Shown: positions 35,564 through 46,175 of the stretch, piece after piece
Numbering within the stretch: the first letter of the stretch is position 1
Layout of the letters: each line of letters starts with the position of its first letter
NCBI GenBank assembly: GCA_030267565.1
Contig: BRXU01000021.1
Coordinates: forward strand, 2,450,501-2,514,500
Reading direction: 5' to 3'
Length of the DNA stretch: 64,000 nt
From: Pleodorina starrii
Lineage: Eukaryota > Chlorophyta > Chlorophyceae > Chlamydomonadales > Volvocaceae
The notes under the pieces: generated by a model
The model's database searches: none
The model's input: the letters and a program-made list of their open reading frames with translations, nothing else
What the model was told of the DNA's origin: nothing
Program-made: the position numbers and the translations under genes

Positions 35564-36508
35564 CTGCCGCTGCTGTTGTTGATATTGCGGTGTTGCGGGC
35601 GACCCGGGATACCCCTGCTGCCCCGGGTGTTGGGACATCCAGCCAGCCGCCGCGGGGTTGGCCTGCTGCGGGGTGGGCGGCGGCTGCGGCGGCTGGGCCC
35701 CCGGACCGCCGTACTGTGGACTGCCGTACTGTGGACTGCCGTACGGCTGCTGCTGCTGCGGCGGCGGCGGGTGGTGGTTCATGGCCTGGCTCCAGGGGCC
35801 GGCCTGGGAGGGCCCCGGGCCGGCGGGGGCGGTGTGGCGGCCGGGACCCGGGCCGGGGCCGGCACCTGAACGGCGATGGGGGTGTGGGGGGATGCGTCAT
35901 GGGTTTGTGGAAAAAAGGGGTGAAAGAAGGTCAGGTGGGCGCCGGCGGGCAGGTAAGTAAGAGGTACGCATCGACAGACCGCTGGGCGCTGGGCGATATT
36001 TTTGCATCGCTGGCAGGGGTTGGTGCCGTACGTAATCCCTGGCAAGTAGATCGGCAAGCGGCAGGCGCATGAGAGGGTTCTGTGGCCAGGAAAGCGCCGT
36101 TGGCGGTACGGCGCGAAACGGTGTGCTGCGCCCGGCACACCGTCCGGTCCGTACCAGGCGTGCTGGGAGCTTGGTTTGGCGCTGCCGCATGCGCAGCCTG
36201 GTATTCGCTCGCCCAGAAGAAGGTGTTGGGATGCTCTTCGGGGCACTTGAAGAACCATCTGCGAGGCACGCACGGCGAGGCATTTCGACGGAAATTGCGA
36301 CAGCGACCCAGCTGGGTGCCAAGGTTGTGGAACATACTGATGGAGTCTTTTAGTGCAAAATACGCTGCATATTGAAAATTGCGATGAAGTCGCACCTGCC
36401 ATAGTTCTTGTCTGTTTTCGCCATTCGACATATTGCCACTGCTTGACACTGCTTGCACCGAGGGTATTCTCCCTCGGGCTTTGGCTGTTCTTGCCTATCG
36501 GCGCTCAT
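24523..36508 (-). CDS. SMARCAL1: SMARCAL1/CHR18-type SNF2 annealing helicase with N-terminal GRF-like zinc finger
   Basis: ATP-driven fork-remodelling/annealing helicase, nuclear. Nineteen exons, all in phase, 1394 aa: 36396-36508, 36155-36258, 35360-35865, 34913-35001, 34511-34580, 33986-34024, 32913-32927 (15 nt), 32593-32661, 31739-31873, 31244-31327, 30702-31000, 30226-30379, 29591-29677, 29059-29246, 28415-28550, 27643-27924, 26936-27121, 26399-26513, 24523-26036. Order: GRF-like finger ([10 protein letters not shown]...NYGRWFFKCP...FFWASE, residues 17-52); Gln/Pro-rich linker; HARP-like segment (about 245-320); ATPase motifs DEMGLGKT (371-378), [13 protein letters not shown] (515-518), ATGTPLNN; C-lobe [34 protein letters not shown]. 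The 503-residue tail is low complexity with basic (KRQRRRRDR) and SIM-like motifs. An in-frame TGA precedes the start. Exon 14's start inside CAG repeats is the least certain boundary. Confidence 0.93.
26071..26110 (+). repeat. Intron repeat family A, SNF2 intron 18
   Basis: AGAGTGATATGCTCCTTTAT followed by ATAACAATGAGACACTGC; opposite to the gene's transcription. Confidence 0.75.
26775..26935. repeat. Compound CT / CA / CACACG microsatellite in SNF2 intron 17
   Basis: (CT)n passes into (CA)n and then (CACACG)n, and the last unit abuts the donor of exon 17. On the gene strand the intron therefore starts GTGCGTGTGCGTGTG. Confidence 0.95.
27501..27540 (+). repeat. Intron repeat family B, degenerate copy, SNF2 intron 16
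   Basis: GCCTCCGTTCCACCGCTGTG, then GCCTCGTCTTTATCACCCCC; several changes from the better copies near 30 kb. Confidence 0.45.
28318..28412. repeat. C-rich ~23-bp tandem repeat at SNF2 intron 15 donor side
   Basis: CCCCCGCTGCCCCCCAGCCC units repeated about four times next to the exon 15 donor at 28414. Confidence 0.85.
30009..30050 (+). repeat. Intron repeat family B, SNF2 intron 12, first copy
   Basis: CGCCTCCGTCCCTCCGCTGC, then GGTATCTTCTTCATTACCCC. A second copy sits 90 bp away in the same intron. Confidence 0.75.
30101..30143 (+). repeat. Intron repeat family B, SNF2 intron 12, second copy
   Basis: CCACCTCCGTCCCTCCGCTG, then CTGTATCATTTTCATTTACC; direct repeat of the copy at 30009. Confidence 0.75.
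30467..30507 (-). repeat. Intron repeat family B, SNF2 intron 11
   Basis: Opposite orientation: GGTAAGGAAGCACGATACCG then CAGCGAAGGGACGGAGACGG. Confidence 0.65.
31019..31067 (-). repeat. Intron repeat family B, SNF2 intron 10
   Basis: GTAAAAAGAAGGTACCGCAG, then CGGAGACGGAGACGGCGTTA and GCGAACGG; a full-length copy just upstream of the exon 11 acceptor. Confidence 0.8.
32107..32178 (+). repeat. Intron repeat family A, SNF2 intron 8, long copy
   Basis: GTCAGGGAGTGATACGGTAC, GCTCCTTTATATGACAATGA, GACACTGCGGACGTTGTTGA, TCGAGCTGCTG. Nearly identical to the copy at 34633 over its whole length. Confidence 0.85.
32380..32463. repeat. 12-bp CTTCGGCCCCCC tandem repeat, SNF2 intron 8
   Basis: About seven units with minor length changes, directly beside the family C copy at 32466. 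Confidence 0.9.
32466..32524 (+). repeat. Intron repeat family C, SNF2 intron 8
   Basis: GGTAATATCCCAGGTAACTG, then CGTTGCGTTCCCTCGCCCCG and GGCCGTTTTAATTACCCC. Near-perfect reverse complement of the copy at 38240 in the next gene. Confidence 0.8.
32931..33510. repeat. GGGGA minisatellite, ~580 bp, in SNF2 intron 6
   Basis: Almost pure GGGGA units with rare variants (GAGGA, GAAAG, GGGCA). The variant pattern at 33081-33160 recurs exactly at 33391-33470, so a 310-bp block has been duplicated inside the array. On the gene strand it reads CCCCT and serves as the polypyrimidine side of the microexon acceptor at 32928. Confidence 0.95.
33735..33769 (-). repeat. Intron repeat family D, SNF2 intron 6
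   Basis: GGGGGGTTATTGTACGGATA then GGCCGGAGCCCGAG; reverse orientation to the copies at 61 kb. Confidence 0.55.
34633..34704 (+). repeat. Intron repeat family A, SNF2 intron 4, long copy
   Basis: GTCAGGGAGTGATACGGTAA, GCTCCTTTATATGACAATGA, GACACTGCGGACGTTGTTGA, TCGAGCTGCTG; differs from the 32107 copy at very few bases. Confidence 0.85.
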
Positions 36509-37145
36509 GGTCCAGCGCTTGTGATGGTTGGCACCACCAACAACTCAACGATAATGTTTCCACAGAAAGCCAAACATGCGAACACTGCCTATGACAGTCG
36601 GAGCCTAGGATAGTTCAATACATCTGAACATGACTTCTAGTATTGCCAAGTGGGTCAAGTTGGCAGTCTTGGCATTCTTAGCTAGATAACAACCATCAAC
36701 CGTCGGGCTCTCACCCGTCCCGCACACTCCTGTGAACGTGCGAAGTCCAAGATGCCGAACGCGCCCCAGCCCGGCACTGGAGGCGCACATGCGCTTACGC
36801 TACTAGGCCAGCCCCCACGCGCATGGAGAGCGCAGAGCCCTGAACGCTTATATGTACGTTACCGGTATACCTAAAAGGCAGCTTGTATCTCATCTCATGA
36901 CAACACATGCAAAGTAGCCAACGCCTCGGTATTCTTCTCCGCCTGGGCTCTTGCGTCCAACTTCCAGTTCCTCCCCTTCCCCTCCCAACACTGCACCACC
37001 TGCATCTCCCCGTCCTGTCGCCAAAGCGCAGCGCCCTACCCTGCCCTACCTACAACCACTCACTCCACGAACCGTGCAGCATCTATCCCCCCCCAGTACC
37101 TATCCACAACAAACATCGCATTCCGTCGTTATTACTATTCGCGCT
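36509..37145. other. SNF2 promoter region and 3' flank of the carotenoid-oxygenase gene
   Basis: About 640 bases between two minus-strand genes, AT-richer than the flanking genes. It must hold the SNF2 promoter; no other gene is seen. Confidence 0.5.
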
Positions 37146-40100
37146 CTACGGACGCGGCCCAAAGTACTCGTCAGCCCAGGTGCCGTACAGTCCGTGCGGC
37201 AGCGGGCCGGGCAGCGCCAGTCGCGCCACCGGCCCCGCCGCCAGCGCCCACGCGTCAAACACCAGCAGCTCGCTCCGCCGGGCGTTCGAATCAAAGCCGT
37301 ACACCAGGAGCCTGCGTCGTACACAGGCACACACGGGGTTTCGGAGGAGGAGGAGGGAACCCATGCGGTGTGGCGGTGGGGAACTGCAGACCCTACGGGT
37401 CGTATGGAACTTTCTCCAAGAGGGTGTTCTTATTGTTGTGGTTGCTGTTGTGGTTGTTGTTGTTGGTACAGCGGGTTTCAGACCCTCCGGATGGGCGCAG
37501 GTTAACTTCACTTGACTTGGATGCGGGGCGACACACGTCGAGGCAGGGCGGGTCGAGGTTGAGGTCGGGTTGGGGCATCTTGCAAGCCGGTGCGAGGTGC
37601 ATCCAGCGTCGATACGTATCGGACGTCCCCCGGGCCGGTCGAGGCGCGCGCGCGACCGCCTGCCCCTTCCTTCCTTCCTTCACACACACCCACAGGTCAC
37701 CTCCTCCCCCTGCCCCTTACCAGCCGTCGTCCTCGCTTCGCTGCCTCCCCGCCACAGACGGCGGCTGTTGCTCCCGCTGCTGCGCCGTCGGCCGCCTTCC
37801 AGCCGTCTCCACCGCCACCGCCCCCGCCACCGCCCCCGCCGTCGTCCGCGGCAGTCGCGGCACGAAGCACGGCTCCCCGCAGCAGTATCCGGGTCCGGGG
37901 GCCCAGCGCTGCGCCTGCTGGGTGATCAGGTCGGCCTTCACCACACCGCAGGAGGCGTCCTCGAACACGACACTGAGAGGGAGAGGAGGAGGGAGAGGGT
38001 GAGGGAGGGAGGGAGGGGGGAAGGGAGTGAGAGAGGGAGAGGGAGAGAGGGGGAGGGAAGGAGAGGAGGGAGAGAGGATGGTGGCAGTGCGGAAGGGAGG
38101 AGGATGGTGGCAGTGCGGAAGGGAGGAGGATGGTGACAGTGTGAGGGATGATGTGCTGAAAGAGCAAAGGGGAGGGAAGGGAGAGGAGCGGCAGCGGCAG
38201 CGGCGACCCCCCCATGTGCCTCCGTTCGCCCTCTCGAGGGGGTAATTAGAACGGCCCGGGGCGAGGGAATGCAACGCAGTTACCTGGAATATTACCTGAT
38301 GATTACCTGATATCTCCAGCCGAAAAAAGCGCGCGGCCGCGTCGCCGCCAACCAACCCCAAACGGACTGGCACACGACAGCACAAGACCAACATAGACAC
38401 ACAGCCCGGACAGCACAAAAGGAACGAGGGCTTACTCACCTGCGCTCAGTGGAGAAAGGAATCGGAAAGAAGCGAAGGAAAGGGCGTTAGTAACGGCAAT
38501 GGGGAGCGGCAATGGGAGCGAGGCAAGGAGCGAATAGGCAGGCAAAGCAAAAACACTCGGAAACCCACAAACGAGCTGGGGCGGCGACGCGGCGCAAAAG
38601 AGGGCGGGATGGGAGAGCGGGGCGGATAAGATGGGATACGGAAGGGTAAAAAGTACGACGGCAGACGGCGAAGGGCAGGGAAGAAAGGGCAAAGGGAAAG
38701 AGAAAGGCATAGGGAACGGCAAGGGGACAAGGAGAACGGCGAAGGGACAACTGAATGCAAGCGGAACGGATCGCGGGCGAGGGGACGAGGGCGCAGGCGC
38801 AGGCGAAGAGAGGGGAGAAGGGCGGCAGGAGGTAGCAGAGGTGACGCGACGTCGGCTGTCGGAGGTGGCATGGGGCATGGGAAGGAATCGGGGGGAAAAA
38901 ACCAGACGGGGAGATGCCATGGGGTGGGGGAAGGGGAAGGGGATGCAGACCGGGGGCGGGCCAACGTGTTGGCTCCCCACCGCACCGGCTGCGCGAGGTA
39001 CCCACATGCATGAGGGGCACCTCGCTATGGCGAGATCGCAGGGGTGATGCCGGGCAAGAAGCGCCAGAGGGGTACAGAGCATGGGGGTAGGGTGGGTACT
39101 ACGCGGTGGCAGTCGGGCAGGAGCAAAGCAAACAGGGGCGGGGGTAGGGCAGCAGCAAGGGGGGGGGGCGGAGGCGGGGGCAGGACATGGGCAGGGCAGG
39201 GGCAGGGGCGGGGGGTAGGAGGTATGCGGCCCGGGGTGGGTGGAGAAGACCGGTACGGAAGCAGGACAAACGGGGGCAAGGGAAGGGGGTGAACATGGGG
39301 GGAGGAGATGGAGATGGATGCGGGGGTCAGCCGTTGGTCTGATGAGGGGAATAGCCGTGGCTCTGAGTGGGGAACCCGAGTGGGGAACCGGCATCATTTG
39401 ATCCCCCACCATCCAAGGATAAGATGACGGGATGGGTGGGTGGCGGTGGGTTAGGCGGTGGGTGGGTCAGGGGGCGCGCGGCGCAGGGCGGAGGTAGGTG
39501 TGGACGAGGGCGAGGAGGTCAGGGTGCGTGGAGCGGCGGGCGAAGTAGAAGGCGTGTGGGTAGCCAGCGAGGAGGGTGACGAATTGGCGAACGAGCTGTG
39601 CCCGGGGGTAGCCCTGGGAGGCCATCCCATCCTGCCCTCCCATCCTGGCGCAGGGGTTATCCACCCCCGCCCCGCCCTCGCCCCACCCTGCCCCGGACGC
39701 CACACACACACACGCACACAGCCACCCACACCCCCTCAAACACACATGCACACACGCAGCCACACACACAGCCCCTCCCCCCACACACACCTGCAGCCGT
39801 ACACGTATCTGTACTTGCGGCCCGTGTAGGCGTTATTGAGGGCGGGCAGCTCCATGTGGCGAGGTCCAGGGAGGGAGGGGCTGGCGGGGCTGGCGGGATC
39901 CAGGGAGGGGGGCGGGTCGCCGGGCACGGGCCGGCGGGTGACGGTGCCGCTGGAGAGGTCCGCCACCAGTCGCTGGAGCCTGAGGGGCAGGGGGTGGGGT
40001 GGGTGGGGGTGGGGTAAAAAACGATACCGCAGCGGGGGGGTGGTTGCGGGTTGGGGGTTGGGCGGTTTTAAACCGATGGCGGGGAAGGGCGGCTTGGAAT

Positions 40101-41506
40101 GAGGACGGCAGGTAACGCGAGGGTGGGTGGGTGGGGGGTTGAGGAGGGGAGACGACGGCGAGGTGAAGAGGGGCGCATGGCCACCGCAAGAAGCAGCCGG
40201 ACCGCCTTCCCTCGTTTTCATTCTCCCACCCACCCACCCACCCCGGCTGCCCACCCACCTTGCTTTGCAGCCCGCATCGGGATCCGTCGCCCGGACCGCC
40301 TGCTCCGGTAGCGGTTGGGCACCAACCGCCGGCAAACTGTCGTACGCCACGCTGTCGAGCACCACCACCCTCCTCCGCTTTTTCTCCCTCCTCCCCGTCC
40401 CTTTCCCTCCTTCCTTGTCCCCCTCCTCCTCCTCCTCCTCCGCGCCCTCCTCCTCAAATGCGTTGACGTGGTGCAGTACGACAGCGGCGGGTCGTACTGG
40501 CAGCTGTACAGGCTGCTCGCCGCGCCTGTGAGGGGGGGGGACGGGAAGAGGACAGCCGCGAAGGAGGCGAGAGGGCGGCGGGTGTATCGGAGGGCGGGTT
40601 ACGGTATCAGGAAATGTTGGGGGTAAGGAGCAGGGCGGCCCGTATGCCCCTCCGCTGACCCCCCCACACACACCCTTTGCTGTTCCCACGGGGTTGGACT
40701 CCCCAGTCCTCGCCCTCTCTGAACTTCGATGTGTGATTCCCACTGCCTCCTCTCACTCACACCTCGAGGCCGCCACCCACCCACCCACCCACCCACCCAC
40801 CCATCCAGCACCACCACCACCCCAGGAGGCCCCCACTCGCCTCTCCGCCTCTGACCCCGGCCGCGGTACGACGTGCAACACCGCCGCCTCCCCCTCCCGC
40901 CACCGCAGGCAGCCCAGCGGGCCCGTGTCGCCCAAGAGGTACGGCAGGATCTGTGTCGTACATACGAAAAGAAACCGGATGCCGGAGGGTGGATGAGCGG
41001 GGTGATGAGCGGAATGCCCCGAGGGGTGACGAGCGGGCCGGACGACAGGGTTTGTGTGGGGAGGGGGGGAGGGGGACAGGGAGTGATATGGGGGGAGGAG
41101 GGGGGTGGGGAGGGGCTGCGGAGCCGCTGGAGTGCGTGAGGGGATGACAAAGGCTGTGTGTATGAAAGGGTGTGTGGGTGTGGTGCCTCTTTGCGCCCGT
41201 GCACACACACACACACACACACATCCACGCTCGGACCCCGACCCTTTATCGTCCAGGCCGCCCCCTGTCGACAAACGCCGGCGGCATCCCAACCATCCCC
41301 CGACCCCATTCCCATCCAATCATGCATACAATACATACACACGCACATACAGCCCCGGTCTCCTCACCTCGGGGTGTGCCGGCGGTTGTAACAACAGAAA
41401 ATAGTTGGGAGTGAGCGCAACGTCGTACACCGCCCCCGCCGCCGCAAAGCCCGGCATCCGGTAGCTTCGGCACCGCCGCCCCCCTCCCCCCTGCTGCTGG
41501 GGCTGC

Positions 41507-41538
<32 letters not shown>

Positions 41539-44129
41539 ATCTGCCTCCCGCATGACCTCTGGCTCCTCAATTGCTGCCGATGCCGACGCTGCCGACCCCG
41601 AATCCAGATCCAGATCCAAACACCCTCGATCTGGATCTGGATCCAGATCTTCACCAGGTTCCACCTCCCAGAAGCAGATCTCCGTCTCGAACCGGTCCTG
41701 AGGCCGCCGCCGCAGCCACCGCACCGCCGCCCCCAGCCAAGCCACAACATCCAAACCCTCCTCCCCCGCCTTCCCCCCTCCCTCCACCTCGTCTCCACCT
41801 CCCTCCGCGCCCGCCGCGGCGGCGGCGCCAGCCGCCGCCGCCGCCGCCGGCGCCGCCGCCGCCGCCGGGGGCGGCATCCCCGCCAGCACCGTCCTGTACG
41901 ACCAGAACACGCGTCGACCAGTTTCGGCGCACGTGCGCGGCCGCGCGCCGCATGCGTGTCCGCCCAATGACCCATGGGTCGGTGGCAGTCGGTCGCTTGA
42001 GCCCATCAGGCGGTGCAGACGACTCGCCGCGGTGTCGGCGGGGGGGCTGCCCAGGGTGAGCGGCACACCGGGGGAGAGGGCGCCGCCCAGGAGGACCGAC
42101 CCGCGGGTCGCTAGGGTGGCGGGGTCAAGGGCGTACGGCAGGCCACCCTTGGGTTGCATGCGAATGGGGAGGGAGGGAGGGGGAGAGGGAGATATAGGTA
42201 CGCGTCCCGGCGCGCAGACGGGGGGGAGACGGCGGGTGGTGATGGCGGCAGGTGCCGGAGGGGAAGGGACTGATGAAGCGTGAGGAGGCGGAGGGGGTGG
42301 AGGGAGTGGCGCCCCCGGGGGCGTATGCGTGCGGCTGCCTCCACGTAAGTCTTTGTGTCCGCCCCCTGCGTTTCCTCTCCTCGCGCGCACGCCGGCCGGC
42401 GGCTGGTGGGTCTCTCATGCGAGGATGAAATCAGCCTCACTCGCCTCAAACCCATCAGGTCCTGACCTTAGCCACCCAGAGGTCCATGGGTCCACCCACC
42501 CATCCATCAAACCCCACTTCCCAATCCCAGCCGACCGGAGACCAACTACCTCCCCCCCGGTGCCATCTCCCTCCTCTCCCTCCTCTCCCTCCCTCCCTCT
42601 CCCTCCCTCTCTCCCCCCCACCGGGTACATCGCCAGCAGGCGCCCTCCCTGCAGCGCCACCCCCGCATTGGCGGCATTGCGCAGCGCCAGGTCGCCCGCC
42701 CCCCCGAGGAGGCCGCCCAGGGGACTGGTGGCGCGGCGCCGAGTGGAGAGCGCCCCGCGGAACAGCAGTCGACCCGCCAGCTCCTCCGCATCGTGCCTGA
42801 GGGGGGAGGGAGGGAGGGGGGGGGTTAGGGGGGGGGTGGATGTCCAGGAAAGGAAAGGAACGAGGCTGCCTGCCTCCCGGTGCAGGTGCAGGTGCAAGGT
42901 GGGCGAGGGGCGGAAGGGAAGGAAGGGAGAGCGGGAATGAATGCGCGGAGAAAGGGTTGCGGGAGGGAGTGGCCAGCCACCCACCCAGCCACCTACCCAC
43001 CCAGGCGTCCAGCCACCCACCCAGCCAGCCACTCACTCCGCAGTGCGCACGAAGGCGGATCGGAAGAACGCCCGGCCGTCCCCGGGGAAGGCCACCGACG
43101 CGACCAGCCCGTCTCCGTCGCAGGGGTGGCGCTGGGCGGGGCCGTCGGGGCCGCGGCCGGTGCGGCCGGGGCCGTTGCGGAAGTAGGTGCCCACGAGCTC
43201 GGGCGGCAGACAGCCCTCCGTCACCTGCGCACAGGTGGGGCCACACGTCGTCGTCGTCGTCGGGGGGTGTTTGATGGTGGTTGAGGTTACGGTTGTGGTT
43301 GCGGGGAGGGGTCTGGAAGCGCGGATGAACGACGTGTAAAGATGAGCGGGGTTGAAGGGAGGGAGGCTGTTGAGGACGGGACCACGGGCCCGAAGAGGAA
43401 GAGGGTGGCGGGTACCGCACTCTCATGGCTGCTGCTGCTGCTGCTGGCCCCTCGGGCATTCGCCCGCGCCTCCGCCTGCGCCTTCGTCCCCACATGGGTC
43501 GCACCCCGATGACCAGTCGCAGCTCACCAACCAACCAACCAACCAACCAACCCTCCCATCAACCCTTGCCGTACCTGCAGCCACACGCCCCAGGGCTCCT
43601 CCCGCGCATTGAACTCAAAGCCCTTGTCCCAGGCATCCTGCGGGCGGCAAAAGTCAGGTGCGGTCGGTCGGTCGGTTGCCCCCAACCCCGGACGCGGCCG
43701 GTCTGCGAATGCAGGCAGCCAGCTCACCAGGAAAGGTCGGTACTTGGGGCTCACGCGGGTGTTTCTGCTGTCCGCGGCGGCGGCAATGGCAGCGGCGGCG
43801 GCCGCGGCCGCTGCCGGCGCCGGGGCGCCCGCGACGCGCCGGAAGGTCACCGCGGGGAGGGCGCCACCCGGCGCGGCCCGAAGGGCGGTATTTATAGGGC
43901 TGTCGGATGAGGAAACTGCTGCTCTTTCGGGTGCTTTTGCGCCAGGCTTGACGGAGTTGTCGGTGGATGTCGAACTGGACGATGCGATAGTGCGCCAGCG
44001 CGAGCCCAGTACCGGCCTCTCCGGCGCAGCCCGTCGTGGAGCAGCATTGCAAGTGGTGTCGCCGCCGATTCGAGTCCCTGGCCTGTGGTAGGGCGGCTTC
44101 AGCGTCCAACGGCTGTCAATGGCGCGCAT
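37146..44129 (-). CDS. Carotenoid cleavage oxygenase family protein with altered iron ligands
   Basis: RPE65/CCD-family beta-propeller protein, 858 aa from ten in-phase exons: 43728-44129, 43575-43637, 43037-43224, 42622-42796, 41368-42147, 40856-40950, 40259-40525, 39791-39979, 37721-37972, 37146-37311. Family landmarks in order: LPPELVGTYFRNGPG, HPCDGDGLVASVAF, LPYALDPATL, TGRRVFWSY, DVALTPNYFLL, VVLHHVNAFEEE, NAYTGRKYRYVYGC, GEPCFVPR, SEDDGWLLVY, ELLVFDAWALAAGPVARLAL. Active members bind Fe(II) through four His. Here three positions read otherwise: ARPRTCAETG (Arg345 where AHP is usual), VYDVALTPNY (Tyr517 where VHSF/IHDF is usual) and PHGLYG (Tyr846 where PYGLHG is usual); only HHVNA (586-587) is kept. 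The Ala-rich N-terminus may be a transit peptide. Exon 5 has long Ala, Gln and acidic insertions. The exon 6/7 junction is ambiguous. Cleavage activity is doubtful. Confidence 0.88.
38075..38150. repeat. 26-bp tandem repeat in carotenoid-oxygenase intron 8
   Basis: Three copies of GATGGTGGCAGTGCGGAAGG plus GAGGAG; the third is diverged. Confidence 0.85.
38240..38300 (-). repeat. Intron repeat family C, carotenoid-oxygenase intron 8
   Basis: GGTAATTAGAACGGCCCGGG, then GCGAGGGAATGCAACGCAGT and TACCTGGAATATTACC, continuing into a GATTACCTG echo. Confidence 0.8.
38445..39370. repeat. Degenerate purine-rich satellite-like block in a 1.8-kb intron
   Basis: About 920 bp with few long pyrimidine runs, built from diverged GGCAAGGGGA/GGAAAGGGCA-like units of roughly 10-12 bp, inside intron 8 (37973-39790). 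It creates a long pyrimidine-rich open frame on the gene strand that is not coding. Confidence 0.6.
40012..40035 (-). repeat. Intron repeat family B, short copy, carotenoid-oxygenase intron 7
   Basis: GGGGTAAAAAACGATACCGC then AGCGG; placed 33 bases from the exon 8 acceptor. Confidence 0.6.
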
Positions 44130-46175
44130 TTCAAATTGCTGCCAGGCCCGCGCGAGGTACACGAAACGCGCTGTGAACACAATTTGAGCGTTCTTACTGA
44201 CCAATATGCTGATTTCATAGAGCTTTAACAATTCGCCACTGTGCAACTTCTCGGTTGTCAATGCAGGTTGGCGAAAGTGATACAGACCAATGATGGAGCT
44301 ATACTTAATCTACATACCTACTGCAACAGAGTTATAACCCATTCACGCAAGCCCGGCGCTTTCGGAACGGGATCATGAAAGTCGCGAGCGCGCCAACCGC
44401 ACGGATATTAGTAATTCTGCGTAACTGTTCAAGGAACCAGCTTTACAAGTAACTATTCCCAATAACACCTAAATCGTTTTGTTCGTCGTTCGCGACGAAA
44501 GGTGCTCAGGCTCCGGGTTACTCCGCATCTCCGCTGTCCAGGGACAGGCAGGGACCCGCGGGACAGGACAGACCTCGCGGTCCTGAGCCCCAAGGACGGG
44601 TGTTGAGCAAAGGTGTATATGAATGTGGAGGCAGCGAAAGGGATGTGCATCACCTGTATGTCCGTGTCCGGGAGAGGCGGGTGGTGCTTCGCTCATGCAG
44701 ATGCTTTTGTGCAAGACGAGAGCCTGACCCGAAGCAGAAACAAGAAGAAATCCCGGGCGCACTCTGTTCCGCCTCGACAGACGACAGCGGCAAGGTAGAA
44801 GGGCAACGTGCGGTGGCGACGTGCACAGAGTTCCATAGATGTGCGGATTGCCTTCGGGCGATCTTCGATCGTGGCTCTCTTGTGCGCTGTTGTGGTTGGT
44901 ACCAAGCTCTGTTGGTACCCTTCCGAAATCTACAACCGCTACTTCCTTGGAAGGGTCTTAATGTAACCTATAACGTTCATGCCGGCCTCGACTGTTCGAC
45001 ATGCCAGATGCCACCGCTTTCCTGACCTTCCTGACTGCGCAACACAAACAGGGTATTCAGAGGCCTCCACGGGCCGTCGTACAACACAAAGTACATCCGA
45101 TCAGGTGCAGCGTGCACCAAGAGGGGGTCCTCCGTGAACCGATTCGTTCCGACAAAGTGCAGCCGACACATGGAGAATCCCCGGCGCGGCGCCTCTGCGA
45201 GCTGGCCGGGTGCGCCCGGGTGCCGCCCTCCGCTCTGCGCCCTCCCCTATCCCCTGGCTGGCGCCAGTCGACATGTGCATTCCTGCCTCTCTGGGCCCGC
45301 ACCACAGATGCGATGCCACCATCCGCACACCTAAATCCGCCACAACATATATAATGCCCTGGCTTAACCTTGCGAATAACATTTCCTAATTATGCAAATG
45401 AATAATAAGCACAATCAAGCCCCAAGCCATATATGATACGCGAAAGCAACATACGAAGCAAAACAAGCCCTGCGAAAATGTTCGCAAGCCGTACAACCGA
45501 CATTCGCTTCACTGTCAACCGTGCTGGGGGCGCATCCTCGGTAAACCATGATTTATCGCTACATTGCATGACCCTCTCTTGCCGCCACTCTGACAGCTGC
45601 TGTAAAATACTGGCGTGATGCTTTCGCACTGGCGCCGGGTGCGCCTAGGTTCGCTTGCGCTCAGAACCCTTGAGGTTAGTACTACTGCTTACCATTGTGA
45701 CTTTAATGCTTTCATTCCATAGTAGCGACCCATGATGACAGGAAACCAAATACTTCCTTGGCACGCCCCCTGCGCTTTCAGGGTTCATCTGCTGCCGCAG
45801 CCAACGCGCAAGCGCAGCGCGCTTACACCCCTAATGCGATCTCTGCGATAGGCGAGCTTCACGCGTCAGAGGGATGCTCCACCAGGTTCGGTCATTCCGG
45901 CGACCTGTCGCGGTCCGGCATGGGGCGCCAGCCCCGACACGCTCGCAGTCGCCGTCTATACAATCAATTCCCTGGTCGAATCCCGCACAACAGCACACGC
46001 CCACTCCCTTCCACAGAATCATCCCTTCCGCCTTCTTGTTATCTTCACGCCCCGTCGCCTTAATCGTACGACAGTCCTGTTCGCAACCCAACGGCTTCCA
46101 CGCGCCCCGTGTCCTGCAATCCCTCGTCGCCAACTCGCCACCTCGGCAGCGGCTGCAGCGACTGCGGCTGCAGCC
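44130..46175. other. Intergenic, no gene supported
   Basis: Promoter side of the carotenoid-oxygenase gene, then about 1.5 kb with lower GC. A 64-codon minus-strand frame ending at 44977 reads protein-like, but no flanking exons or family motif could be found, so it is left out. Confidence 0.4.

Noticed and set aside
38432..39412. 326-codon minus frame, Pro/Ser/Leu-rich
   Set aside because: Lies inside the 1.8-kb carotenoid-oxygenase intron, and exons 8 and 9 join exactly without it.
39451..39729. Candidate extra exon GYPRAQLVRQFVTLLAGYPH in carotenoid-oxygenase intron 8
   Set aside because: Protein-like, but it runs to a stop, and family alignment shows nothing is missing between exons 8 and 9.
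44977..45171. 64-codon minus frame (MCRLHFVGTNRFTEDPLLVH)
   Set aside because: Reads like protein, but I found no neighbouring exons or recognisable family. It could be a transposon fragment.
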